From Granulicella sp. L56 (GTDB lineage: Bacteria > Acidobacteriota > Terriglobia > Terriglobales > Acidobacteriaceae), in the NCBI RefSeq assembly GCF_009765835.1, contig NZ_LMUS01000008.1, positions 114,449 through 178,448 on the forward strand: DNA of 64,000 nt. Reading direction: 5' to 3'. A program made the position numbers and the translations under genes. Below, one piece after another: positions 44,932 through 53,636 of the stretch. How positions within the stretch are numbered: the stretch's first letter is position 1; each line of letters starts with the position of its first letter. The notes beneath the pieces were generated by a model. The model was not told the origin of the DNA. It ran no database searches and saw nothing but the letters and a program-made list of their open reading frames with translations.

Positions 44932-45561
44932 CTATAGCCAGCCGCGGGTGCGGGCTATGCGAGCGGCGTCGGTGCGGTTAGCGGCGCCTAGTTTGGCGAT
45001 GACTTCGGAGAGGTAGTTGCGGATGGTGCCTTCGGAGAGACGGAGTTCGGCGGCAATCTCAGCGGAGGAACGTCCATCGCCGGCGCGCTGGAGTATCTGG
45101 CGCTCGCGGTCGGAAAGAGGATCTTCGTCCGCATTCCAGGCTTCGGCGGCGAGAGTAGGGTCGATGGCGCGGAGGCCTGCGTGGACACGGCGGATGGCTT
45201 CGGCGAGTTCGGAGGCGGGACGCTCTTTGAGGAGATAGCCACGGGCGCCAGCATCGAGAGCACGGCGGAGGTAGCCGGGGCGGGCGAATGTGGTGAGGAT
45301 GATGATGCGGGCGGCAGAGTTGGTGAGCTTGAGCTCGGTTGCTAGCTCGAGGCCAGACTTTTCGGGCATCTCGATGTCGGTAACGATGACGTCTGGTACA
45401 TGAATGCGGGCAAGTTTGAGGGCGTCGCGTCCATTTGCGGCCTGGGCGATAACGATCATATCCGGCTCAAGGTCGAGCAGGGCGGCGAGGGCACCGCGAA
45501 GCATGGTCTGATCCTCGGCGAGTAGAACACGGATGGTCGATGAGGGTTTGGTAGGGATCAT
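44932..45561 (-). CDS. NarL/LuxR-family response regulator (DesR-like)
   Basis: 209 residues: receiver (about 10-125) with Asp in 'DVIVTDIEMPEKSG' and Lys in 'GYLLKERPASELAEAI', then a LuxR helix-turn-helix at the C-terminus ('PLSDRERQILQRAGDGRSSAEIAAELRLSEGTIRNYLSEVIAKLG'). Translation overlaps the kinase stop by ATGA. With the DesK-like kinase it probably controls the adjoining ABC transporter, as membrane-stress systems of this kind commonly do; the operator is not identified. Confidence 0.93.
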   Translation of the reverse strand: MIPTKPSSTIRVLLAEDQTMLRGALAALLDLEPDMIVIAQAANGRDALKLARIHVPDVIVTDIEMPEKSGLELATELKLTNSAARIIILTTFARPGYLRRALDAGARGYLLKERPASELAEAIRRVHAGLRAIDPTLAAEAWNADEDPLSDRERQILQRAGDGRSSAEIAAELRLSEGTIRNYLSEVIAKLGAANRTDAARIARTRGWL

Positions 45562-46715
45562 GAGGCGGCGGAGCTCGCGTACTCGGTTGAGTTGCTGAGG
45601 GGTAGCTCGATAAGCAGGCGAGTACCGTTGTCGCGATCAAGCAGAAGCTGGCCGCCGATAGATTCAATACGCTGACGCATGCCGCGGAGGCCATTGCCTT
45701 CGCGGATGATGACATTCTGGCCATCATCATGGATGACGAGGCGACGGTGGCCGCCATCGGTGATGAAATCGAGCCGGCAGGTGGTAGCGTTGGCGTGACG
45801 AACGATATTGGTGACGGCTTCGCGGAGGGCAAGCGAAAGAGCTGTCTCTTCGTCGGCGGACAGAAGATCGGCGACGGGAGTGGCGTCGAATTCCATGAGA
45901 ACAGTGACGCCGGCGGCTTGGAGGGTTCGGCGTGCGGCTTCGATCTCAGCAGTGAGGCCGCGGGTGCGGTATCCACTAATAGCTTCGCGAACTTCGGCGA
46001 GAGAGGTACGGGCGATGCCTTCGACGTCGGCGATCTCGGAGGCAGCGCGCTCCTGGTCGGCGGGCTGGGCACGCTCGATGAGGCGACCGGCGAGCTCGGC
46101 CTTGAGGACGATGACGGATAGTGTATGGCCAAGCACGTCGTGAAGGTCCCGGGCAATGCGTTCGCGCTCGGCTACGGCGGCCAGGGCGAGGTTCTCGTCG
46201 AGAGCGCTTCGGAGCTTGCGATCGGCACGCCTTTGCTCGGCCGAGAAGATGTTGCCGCCGCCGATGAAGGCGGTAAGGAAGATAGCAAAGACGGTGTTGA
46301 ACCAACTAATGTGGAAGACGCCGCGCTGAGCGTGGAAGATAGCGCCCTCGACAGCAATAAGGATAACTTCCGAAGCGAATAGGGTCAGGACGCGGCGGAT
46401 AGACAAGATTGAAAACGGTAGATATATGGCGGCATAGATGAAGAAGGTGGAACCACCCTGGTTCCAGGGAAAGGTGATGAGTCCGAGGCCGAAAGTAGTG
46501 ACAACGGCCCAGAGCGGGGTAAGGCGGCATTCGAGGTCGACGGTGAAGTATCGAGTGAAGAGTGCGAGGAACACGACGAAGACGGTAAGCGTACCGAGCC
46601 AGAGGGGGCGGCTTGGCTCGAGAATTGGCGAAATGAAGAGGAAACTCGTGTAGGCGAACCAGATCCAGGCCCACTTGCCGCGGCTGGAGCTCGAGTTGGA
46701 GGCGGAGTGTTTCAT
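45558..46715 (-). CDS. DesK-like membrane histidine kinase
   Basis: 385 residues from the ATG at 46715 (AAGGTGA 8 bases upstream); the frame runs further back in antisense of the permease gene but is not coding there. Five or six membrane helices (about 15-165), then a HisKA_3 domain with His in 'RERIARDLHDVLGHTLSVIVLKAELA' and an ATPase domain ending with 'GNGLRGMRQRIESIGGQLLLD'. This is the NarX/DesK class that phosphorylates LuxR-type regulators. Encoded between the ABC permease (29 bases upstream) and its regulator. Confidence 0.92.
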   Translation of the reverse strand: MKHSASNSSSSRGKWAWIWFAYTSFLFISPILEPSRPLWLGTLTVFVVFLALFTRYFTVDLECRLTPLWAVVTTFGLGLITFPWNQGGSTFFIYAAIYLPFSILSIRRVLTLFASEVILIAVEGAIFHAQRGVFHISWFNTVFAIFLTAFIGGGNIFSAEQRRADRKLRSALDENLALAAVAERERIARDLHDVLGHTLSVIVLKAELAGRLIERAQPADQERAASEIADVEGIARTSLAEVREAISGYRTRGLTAEIEAARRTLQAAGVTVLMEFDATPVADLLSADEETALSLALREAVTNIVRHANATTCRLDFITDGGHRRLVIHDDGQNVIIREGNGLRGMRQRIESIGGQLLLDRDNGTRLLIELPLSNSTEYASSAAS

Positions 46716-46744
46716 GGCTGGTTCACCTTGCAGTGTAACGCTGC

Positions 46745-47545
46745 CTACGAATTTTTCTCGAGCCTGTGGAAGGCGATGGATGCGACGCCGAGCATGACCA
46801 GGGAAAAGCCAAGCAGACCGAACCAATGGCTCCACGGAGTTCCTGCGCTGGCGTAGCCGAAGACTCCGAGAGTGAGCTGCGAGAGGTGATAAGTAGGCAG
46901 CACAAAAGCGAACTTTTGCATAACCTTGGGCAGCATCATGATGGGGATCCAGAGGCCACCACAGAAGCTCATGGGAAGGTAGATCATGTTGGTGAACCCC
47001 GGAGCTGAGTTGAAGGGGACGACTAAGGCCACGACCATTCCAAGGCAGGCGAAGGGGATTACGCCGATGACCGTGAGGGCGAGGAGATGACCGACCTCGG
47101 CGCCTGTGACCGAGACGTGGCCAGCGGTGATTCCGAGCGCGCAGAGCAGGCAGACGATGATGACACCGAAGGCCATGGCACTGGAACATTTAGCGAGCAG
47201 GTAGGCGAGGGGCGGCATGGGGCTGGCGCGTTTGAGTTCGAGCCAACCGGCGTTAAGCTCGCCAGCGAGGCCGACACCAATGCCGAAGAGTGCGGCGCCG
47301 ACCATGCCGAAAACAGAGTACGTGGCCAGAGTGTACTTGGCGACGGAGACACCGTGGATGGTAACGCCGCGGTTCATGATGAGGCCGAAGAAAATGTAGA
47401 AGACGACGGGGAAGCCAATCACAGAAAGGGAGAAGCCGCGGGTACGGAGAAGGCGGATGAACTCGTAGCGGGCTTCTGTGAGGAAGATGCGGAGGCTGCG
47501 GGGAATGCCAGTGGGGACAGAACGGAGAGTGGCGGCGATCGACAT
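46745..47545 (-). CDS. ABC-2-type transporter permease
   Basis: 266 residues from ATG 47545, with AAGGAG 7 bases upstream (an in-frame start at 47566 is less favoured). Six membrane helices: first at about 40-58 ('FSLSVIGFPVVFYIFFGLIM'), the rest clustered between 75 and 260, with the motif 'MSFCGGLWIPIMMLP'. This is the ABC-2 exporter permease fold, used for drugs, lipids or peptides. Works with the ATPase encoded just before it. Substrate unknown. Confidence 0.9.
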   Translation of the reverse strand: MSIAATLRSVPTGIPRSLRIFLTEARYEFIRLLRTRGFSLSVIGFPVVFYIFFGLIMNRGVTIHGVSVAKYTLATYSVFGMVGAALFGIGVGLAGELNAGWLELKRASPMPPLAYLLAKCSSAMAFGVIIVCLLCALGITAGHVSVTGAEVGHLLALTVIGVIPFACLGMVVALVVPFNSAPGFTNMIYLPMSFCGGLWIPIMMLPKVMQKFAFVLPTYHLSQLTLGVFGYASAGTPWSHWFGLLGFSLVMLGVASIAFHRLEKNS

Positions 47546-47595
47546 GGTGGGCTCCTTCTCGAGCATGCGGCGAGTGATATGGCGCGGCTAGGGAT

Positions 47596-48567
47596 TTAGT
47601 CTGCTGTCAGGGAGAGGAAGGCGTCTTCAAGCGCGGGGCTGTGGACTTCGAGAGAGTGTAGGTCATGATCGAGAGCGAGGAGTTCTCGGAGCGTAACTTC
47701 GGGCCTGGTGGAGGTGATGGTAGCGATGGTGGTTGCGATATCGACGGCTGTGACTCCGGGGATGGAGCGAAGGGTGATTTCGGAGAGGGTGGTGGCGCAG
47801 CGGATGATTTTGAGTATGCAGTTGGTGGTGGCGTCTGTAGACGCAGAGCCGAGCGACTTGACTTCGGCGGGAGTGCCTTCGCAGACGACACGTCCCTTGT
47901 TAATGACGATAATGCGGTGGGCGAGGGCATCTGCCTCCTCAAGATAGTGGGTAGTGAGGAGGACGGTCTTGCCACGGGCGGCGAGGGAGCGGATCTGCGA
48001 CCACATCAAACGGCGAGATTCGATGTCGAGGCCTACGGTCGGCTCATCGAGGAAGATCAGGTCGAGGTCACCAGCGAGAGCGAGGGCGAAGAGGACACGC
48101 TGGCGCTGGCCACCGGAGAGCTGTCCGAAGAAGCGGGACTCAATACCCTCGAGACCTGCAGCGCAGACGATGTCAGCGTAAGGCATGGGACTGGGGTAGT
48201 AGCCACGGAAGAGGTTGATGTGCTCGCGAACGCGAAGCATCTCCGGGGCTCGACCGACCTGGAGCATGACTCCGGTGCGGAGGCGGGCGGCGGTGTGGCG
48301 AGGGTCGGATCCGAAGATGCGGACTGCCCCGGAGATAGGCGCGCTGAGGCCCATCATGAGTTTGATGGCTGTGGATTTTCCTGCGCCGTTTGGGCCGAGG
48401 AGCGCGACAATCTCGCCGGGACAAAGGGAGATGGAGAGGTCGTCGAGAGCGAGGACGCCATTGGCATAGCGTTTGGTGACGCGCGTTAAGGAGGCCACTG
48501 GAACCGGCGGGATGAAAGGCAAGGCTTGAGTGGGAGCTACTTCGGCGAAGGCGAGAGTGGCGCTCAT
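47596..48567 (-). CDS. ABC transporter ATP-binding protein
   Basis: 323 residues, AAGGAG 8 bases before ATG 48567. Walker A 'LLGPNGAGKSTAIKLMMGL', signature 'FGQLSGGQRQRVLFALALAG', Walker B 'LDLIFLDEPTVGLD' and H-loop 'LLTTHYLEEADAL' are intact. A C-terminal regulatory domain of about 80 residues follows. First gene of the four-gene ABC/two-component operon, CcmA/DrrA-like. The presence of a DesKR-type regulator suggests induction by membrane stress or an antibiotic (inference). Confidence 0.93.
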   Translation of the reverse strand: MSATLAFAEVAPTQALPFIPPVPVASLTRVTKRYANGVLALDDLSISLCPGEIVALLGPNGAGKSTAIKLMMGLSAPISGAVRIFGSDPRHTAARLRTGVMLQVGRAPEMLRVREHINLFRGYYPSPMPYADIVCAAGLEGIESRFFGQLSGGQRQRVLFALALAGDLDLIFLDEPTVGLDIESRRLMWSQIRSLAARGKTVLLTTHYLEEADALAHRIIVINKGRVVCEGTPAEVKSLGSASTDATTNCILKIIRCATTLSEITLRSIPGVTAVDIATTIATITSTRPEVTLRELLALDHDLHSLEVHSPALEDAFLSLTAD

Positions 48568-48719
48568 GAGAGTCGCTCCTTATGTCATGGGTGACGAACT
48601 AACATAGCGAGTATCGAAGGCCACGCGAGGCGATAGAAGTGCTCTATGTCATTAATGCGGGTGACGATTGTCACGCAAGTGTCCAATGCGGTGATACCCA
48701 TCCGTCAGCTTTTCCACGG

Positions 48720-49028
48720 GGATGGATATAGGCCGGTGCAGATCTTCAGGACGTGCAGAAGGGAATAGCAAAACGCTCATTGAACTGGGTCATGAAAGCT
48801 GGCAAGAACGCGTTTCCTGCACTAATGTCGCAGACATTAGCGAGCCGAAGTTCCTTTTATCTCGATATTTAGCTCCGCCAATGCTCGACCAAGCTGCGTC
48901 ATGCCCGCGCCGTTAACGGCGTTCGGCTTGTTCACTCGGAAGACTACATGCTTGTCAGAGTAAAAGGCCACGGGGCACCCAAAGGCCAGCACGTAGCCGT
49001 GAACTGCGGCCATACAGTCTATATACAT
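48720..49028 (-). pseudogene. Decayed ISNCY-type transposase
   Basis: The minus strand carries broken pieces of an integrase-core transposase. Piece 1 (49020-48850) encodes 'CPVAFYSDKHVVFRVNK' and 'GMTQLGRALAELNIEI', the DDE-domain part typical of ISNCY elements. An internal deletion and frameshift removes the expected 'ICAN...GRVER' part. Piece 2, in another frame, reads 'ELRLANVCDISAGNAFLPAF' and then 'MTQFNERFAIP'. Piece 3, shifted again, reads 'RPEDLHRP'. The order matches an intact transposase, so decay is certain. No terminal inverted repeats were found. Confidence 0.85.
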
Positions 49029-49239
49029 AATATGTGTTATCAGACGTTGTATTGAGACCTAAAGCTATAGCTATTGCCTCCAAGCTTCTGCTGAATATGA
49101 CTATATTGGACATCCGCTATCGAAATGGGCTTCAGTGCTTGTTCGTACTTCCCTCAGAGATTTCGGGTGCTTTTCGATGACGGCTTATCTTCCGACCTGT
49201 CTCACAAATTCCAGATTCGTATAGTCTCACTGCTGACAC

Positions 49240-50868
49240 ATGGGAGACTCTGTGCGATCAGCCTGGATTCAATTTCATCTTCGATGTCCCATTCTTCTGC
49301 TCTGTCTACTGGGAATGACGCCTGGCGTTGCAGCCCAAACGGCGGGCGGTTCTGCGCTGCCTGCTACAGACTCTGCTGGCCCTATCACAATCACTGGACA
49401 GGTGATCAATGCAAGTTCCGGCTCGCCCGTCGCTCGCGCTCTTGTCCGCTTCACTGGCCGGGCGATGCTGACCACGTACGAAGGAAAATTCGAGTTTGAT
49501 CAGGTCACCGATCCGACGGGCTTTGTGCAAGCCACCAAACCCGGCTTTTATGCCAGCCTCGAGCCAGGAGGCTCGTCGGGAGTCTATCTGCAGGCGAGCC
49601 ATGCTACAACACCGTTAGTGCTGCGACTCTATCCTGAAGCCATCTTTACCGGCACGGTAACGGAACCCGATGGTGATCCCCTTAGCCATGTCCTGGTGAG
49701 CGCCCGCAGGAGCATGTTCAATGGTTCCAGCCATACCTGGATACCTGTTGCCCAGACGCAGACCGATTCGCATGGCCGTTTCCGATTGCCTGTGCAATCG
49801 GGAGACTACAAGCTGGTCTCCATGTACGTTTCTCAAATCAACGGGACAGATAAAGCTGTTTTGCCAGTGACTGTTCCCGCAGAAAATTCATCTAGCACAT
49901 CAGGTTTTATCCATATTCGAAGCGGTGAGGAGCAACGCTACGATCTACATCCGGCGACGAGCCGCGCCTATGCTGTGACTGCCACTTTCGATTCCTCTGT
50001 GGGGGGTGGCTTTCCACGAATCATTGCACGGTCGAGCAATGGCAGCACGATCTCTCTGCCTGTCCATTTTTCGCGTCGCGAAGACGAAAACGCTGTAAAG
50101 ATGGAGCTTCCCAGCGGCACGTACACCCTTACTGCCAGCGTGAGGGCGCCCGACGGGATTGTAGAGGGTGAGACAAGCGTAACGGTGGCGGACCGCGACG
50201 TCGCAGGCGTCGTCTTTCACCTTGAGCCTGCGCCGACACTGCCGGTGGAGCTTCAGGTGGATGGGGCTGCAACGTCTGATAATCCGCAACCAAATCTTAT
50301 GCAGTTTGGGTTGATGCTGGAAAATAGCGAGTCTGATCCCGAAAATTTCAACTCTTCTATTTCGCTGACGCCGCAGAGAGAAGCCGCTACGAGTTTCACG
50401 GCGTCTTCTGGAAGCTATCGTCTTCGCGCGCGCAACGACCAAGGCTCCTGGTATATCAAATCAGCCAGCTATGGAATCTCAGACCTTCTGCAACAGGCGC
50501 TTGTGATCGCTCCGGGCGCCAGCGGCACACCTATCCGAATCACAGTGAGCAATCAGATGGCGAGTCTTCAGGGAACGTGCACGCTCGGCGGAGTTCAGGC
50601 GGCCTGTTGGGTCTATCTGATTCCGACGACTCCCAGTGCGGCTACTGTCTTTACCGTGCGCAGCAACGAACAAGGCATCTATAACTACGCTCATCTGCCG
50701 CCGGGGAGCTATCAGGCCATTGCATTTGAGCAGATGCATTCTGTCGATTATGGGGATGCGGCCGTACTTACTCCTTTTGCCACGCATGTTCGTGCTGTCA
50801 CGCTGAACGCCGGAGAGAAGCCCACGCTCGATCTGGAGACGGTTTCCGAGACGGAGATGGCTCCATGA
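49240..50868 (+). CDS. Exported carboxypeptidase-regulatory-like repeat protein
   Basis: 542 residues. The N-terminus has a signal segment ('ILLLCLLGMTPGVAAQ', about 18-34). A carboxypeptidase-regulatory-like (beta-sandwich) domain starts near 50 ('ITITGQVINASSGSPVARALVRFTG') and another at about 128 ('AIFTGTVTEPDGDPLSHVLVSARR'). More beta-rich modules follow, the last with 'YNYAHLPPGSYQAIAFE'. No catalytic domain. Usually such proteins are surface or TonB-associated in Acidobacteria; the exact function is unknown. The next gene overlaps its stop by ATGA and is built the same way, suggesting duplication. Confidence 0.82.
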   Translation: MGDSVRSAWIQFHLRCPILLLCLLGMTPGVAAQTAGGSALPATDSAGPITITGQVINASSGSPVARALVRFTGRAMLTTYEGKFEFDQVTDPTGFVQATKPGFYASLEPGGSSGVYLQASHATTPLVLRLYPEAIFTGTVTEPDGDPLSHVLVSARRSMFNGSSHTWIPVAQTQTDSHGRFRLPVQSGDYKLVSMYVSQINGTDKAVLPVTVPAENSSSTSGFIHIRSGEEQRYDLHPATSRAYAVTATFDSSVGGGFPRIIARSSNGSTISLPVHFSRREDENAVKMELPSGTYTLTASVRAPDGIVEGETSVTVADRDVAGVVFHLEPAPTLPVELQVDGAATSDNPQPNLMQFGLMLENSESDPENFNSSISLTPQREAATSFTASSGSYRLRARNDQGSWYIKSASYGISDLLQQALVIAPGASGTPIRITVSNQMASLQGTCTLGGVQAACWVYLIPTTPSAATVFTVRSNEQGIYNYAHLPPGSYQAIAFEQMHSVDYGDAAVLTPFATHVRAVTLNAGEKPTLDLETVSETEMAP

Positions 50869-52580
50869 AACGGACTTCCCTGCTGCAATTCCTCATTTTT
50901 TCACTTGTCGCCAGTGCATCTTTTGCAGTGGCACAGACTAAGGCTGCGGCTGCAATCTCCTATCGCATTACAGGGATTCTTGTCAGCAGCGCCGACGGCG
51001 CACCCATTCCGCACGGCCACCTGACGGCCACGCTGGTTCCCCGAGGGGCAGACGGAGAAGGAGATCAATTCCCTTCTCCGCTTGGAACGTTCGATGCCGA
51101 TGAACATGGCCGGTTCTTGATTTCTCTGCCTTCGGCTGGAATGTGGCGGGTGGTGGGGAGCGCTCGCGGATATGTCACGCAAGCCTACGACGAGCACCAG
51201 CTCTTTTCGAGTGGCATCGTGTTGACGGCTGCTTCGCCTGTCGCCGACCTTCGCTTTCAACTCCCGCCCGAGTCCGTCATTACAGGCAAGTTGATGGACG
51301 AGGCGGGCGAGGCTGTTCGCAACGCCCAAGTCTCGCTGTTGGCCATTCCTCCACCAGGGCCAGATTCCAGCCAGCCAGCCGCTCGCGCTCGTGCCAGCAC
51401 TTCAACCGACGACCGCGGCTCTTACGAGTTCGATGGGCTACAGCCAGGCGACTACCGCATCAAGGTGCAGGCACAGGTCTGGTATGCCATCGCCGCACAG
51501 CAAACCGCATCGAATGCGGAGTCCGATCAGCATCCGTTGGATCCGTCGCTGGACGTGACCTACCCGCTTACGTGGTATCCCGGCACCAGCGACTCGTCTG
51601 AGGCCGAAACGCTGACACTCCACGCGGGAGACAGCCGGCAGGCAGACTTTCAGCTTGCCCCTATTCCGTCCGTCCATTTGCATATCGTGCCAGAGGTGAG
51701 TGCCGATGCGAATGGGCGCCGCATTCAGACGTATCCAATGATTGAGCGAATCTCTGACGAGGGCAACGACTTCGTTCCCGTCTCAGCGCACATCGGACCG
51801 CAGGGCACGATTGATGTAGGCGGGCTTGCTCCGGGACAGTACGAAGTAAGAATGCAGGGGCCGGGGCAGACCATCAAACCTGCCATCATTGACCTGACGG
51901 AAGGCTCTACTCAGACATTAGATATGAGTGCAGCGTCGGCCATGGCCAGCGTCTCGATTCATCTCGACGGCCTCGCTGGAGCTGATGTCGGTTCGGTCAG
52001 AGTCAACTTCATTGATCCCGAGAACGGACGCAATGTCGCGCGCGATAATGCAGGCGGCTATTTCCTCTCCGGCTCACTTTTACAGCGGCGCAGACAGGAC
52101 GCATCCGGCCAGACGATTGAAATACCGCCAGGACGTTACGAGATTGTGCTGGCAGGCAGGCCAAACCTCTACCTTACTCGAATTACAGCTCAGTCAGCCC
52201 AGGCCAACGGCCGATTTGTCACAGTGCCTAGCGGCAGTTCGACGCTAACCTTGCACATCGCTGATGGCCGATCCACGCTCACCGGAATCGCAATGATGCA
52301 AGGTAAGCCATCGGTCGGAGCAATGGTTCTTCTGATTCCGGCGACACTTGGCGAGCCGGATAACCTCAACATCATCCGCCGCGATCAGACCAATACTGAT
52401 GGCAGCTTTGAGTTGAACAATGTGCTGCCCGGCCAGTACATCCTGTTCGCGATCGACCATGGCTGGGAAATCAACTGGAAAGATCCTTCGACTCTTCGCG
52501 GCTACATGATGCACGGTACTCCCGTCGATCTGACTTCGATGCAAAAGTTAAAGGAAACCGTTGAAGCACAAGCTCCATAA
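50865..52580 (+). CDS. Exported carboxypeptidase-regulatory-like repeat protein
   Basis: 571 residues; starts on the ATGA overlap with the preceding gene. Signal peptide 'LLQFLIFSLVASASFAVAQ' (about 5-23). Beta-sandwich modules begin with 'YRITGILVSSADGAPIPHGHLTATL' and continue with 'VITGKLMDEAGEAVRNAQVSLLAIP', 'DRGSYEFDGLQPGDYRIKV' and, near the end, 'TDGSFELNNVLPGQYILFAID'. No enzyme domain. It and its upstream neighbour are probably partners made or exposed together in the envelope. Confidence 0.82.
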   Translation: MKRTSLLQFLIFSLVASASFAVAQTKAAAAISYRITGILVSSADGAPIPHGHLTATLVPRGADGEGDQFPSPLGTFDADEHGRFLISLPSAGMWRVVGSARGYVTQAYDEHQLFSSGIVLTAASPVADLRFQLPPESVITGKLMDEAGEAVRNAQVSLLAIPPPGPDSSQPAARARASTSTDDRGSYEFDGLQPGDYRIKVQAQVWYAIAAQQTASNAESDQHPLDPSLDVTYPLTWYPGTSDSSEAETLTLHAGDSRQADFQLAPIPSVHLHIVPEVSADANGRRIQTYPMIERISDEGNDFVPVSAHIGPQGTIDVGGLAPGQYEVRMQGPGQTIKPAIIDLTEGSTQTLDMSAASAMASVSIHLDGLAGADVGSVRVNFIDPENGRNVARDNAGGYFLSGSLLQRRRQDASGQTIEIPPGRYEIVLAGRPNLYLTRITAQSAQANGRFVTVPSGSSTLTLHIADGRSTLTGIAMMQGKPSVGAMVLLIPATLGEPDNLNIIRRDQTNTDGSFELNNVLPGQYILFAIDHGWEINWKDPSTLRGYMMHGTPVDLTSMQKLKETVEAQAP

Positions 52581-52643
52581 CTACTTGGCGGCGCATCCAT
52601 TTTCGGTGTAATTGTGTTAGATTCAAAAAGGTGGCACGATCGC

Positions 52644-52731
52644 GGAGAGATGGCCGAGTGGCTGAAGGCGCACGCTTGGAAAGCGTGTATACCGCAAGGT
52701 ATCCAGGGTTCGAATCCCTGTCTCTCCGCCA
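52644..52731 (+). tRNA. tRNA-Ser (anticodon GGA)
   Basis: The 7-bp acceptor stem GGAGAGA/TCTCTCC, D-arm starting TGGCCGAGTGG, anticodon arm CACGC-TTGGAAA-GCGTG with anticodon GGA, a long class II variable arm and the T-arm with GGTTCGAATCC are all present. The 3' CCA is encoded. Serine, reading UCC/UCU. It stands just left of the accessory region. Confidence 0.97.
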
Positions 52732-53636
52732 TAACTTCCGTAAGCTATTTATAATCAATATAACTATAGCGATATTAGGCACTTAGCCGATACTCTTCAA
52801 GTATCGTTGACAGCCATTTGTGCTATGTTTAGCCCCTCTGATGGCTAAGATCTAACCGAACCAGTCTCGGATATAGACAAGCGGGTGGCAATCAAGAAGA
52901 GCCATGGTAGGTTCCTGCACAAAAAAATTAGCTACCCTGCTGGATAGTCTCATACAGGGCCTTTGTTCCGGCGGGTAAACATTAGCATGAGAACAATTTT
53001 CAACGCTTCTGTCGTTGTGTAGGTACATAGCTAACGTAAGGGCACGATCTCTTTAAATAGATGCTTACTTTAGAGATTAACTAGCCTGTTAGTTCGGTGA
53101 GGTATGTCAGCCGAAAAGGGCGTCCTGTTTTACGGTATGCAATCGCTGCCACATAGGACTCAAAGAGCTCGACATTGCTTAGCGTCCAGAATTTCGCAAC
53201 AGTTCTATCTTGATTGGAATATACAAAGCTCCGCGTGTTTGTAGATTGAGATAGTAGCCAAGAAGAACGCGAAGTGCACCACGCGCGAGAATGAACGATT
53301 ATTCTAAATATTCGTAATGAAAGCGCGTAGCCCGAGTGTTCCTCGCTAGAACGAGATTTACAGAATTGCGTAACTATAGATTTCGACTACTTACAACTTC
53401 TGAATCCACCGGGTAATCGTTAAACCATCACATCAGTCTGCACGCTTTTGTAGGTTGTCAGATGTAGTTAGCTATCCTAGAGGGAACAGCGTGGCCTGAA
53501 ATTAGCTTTAGGCCTTCTCGGCTTAAAGCTTTGTCGCATTTTTTGCGACTAGCTATTTCCCGTCGGGTTTATAGCAGTACCGAGTCAGATTTTGCTCGAC
53601 TAAGTAAGTGGATCAATATTTAATGCTCCTCAACGC
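52732..53636 (+). other. About 900 bases without a gene, right of the tRNA
   Basis: No open frame of note on either strand and visibly more AT-rich than the coding parts. It contains the two tandem hairpins listed separately near its right end and the promoter region of the deacetylase-like gene. I saw no copy of the tRNA 3' end that would mark an integration junction inside the window. It may be the eroded edge of an inserted island. Confidence 0.6.
53505..53549 (+). promoter_or_regulatory. Two tandem hairpins in the leader of the deacetylase-like gene
   Basis: Hairpin 1: GCTTTAGGCC (53505-53514) pairs with 53520-53529, loop of 5. Hairpin 2: GTCGCA (53533-53538) pairs with TGCGAC (53544-53549) around a T-rich loop. 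They lie 88-132 bases before the next gene. They match no riboswitch I know; they may be RNA structure or a protein-binding site. Confidence 0.45.
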
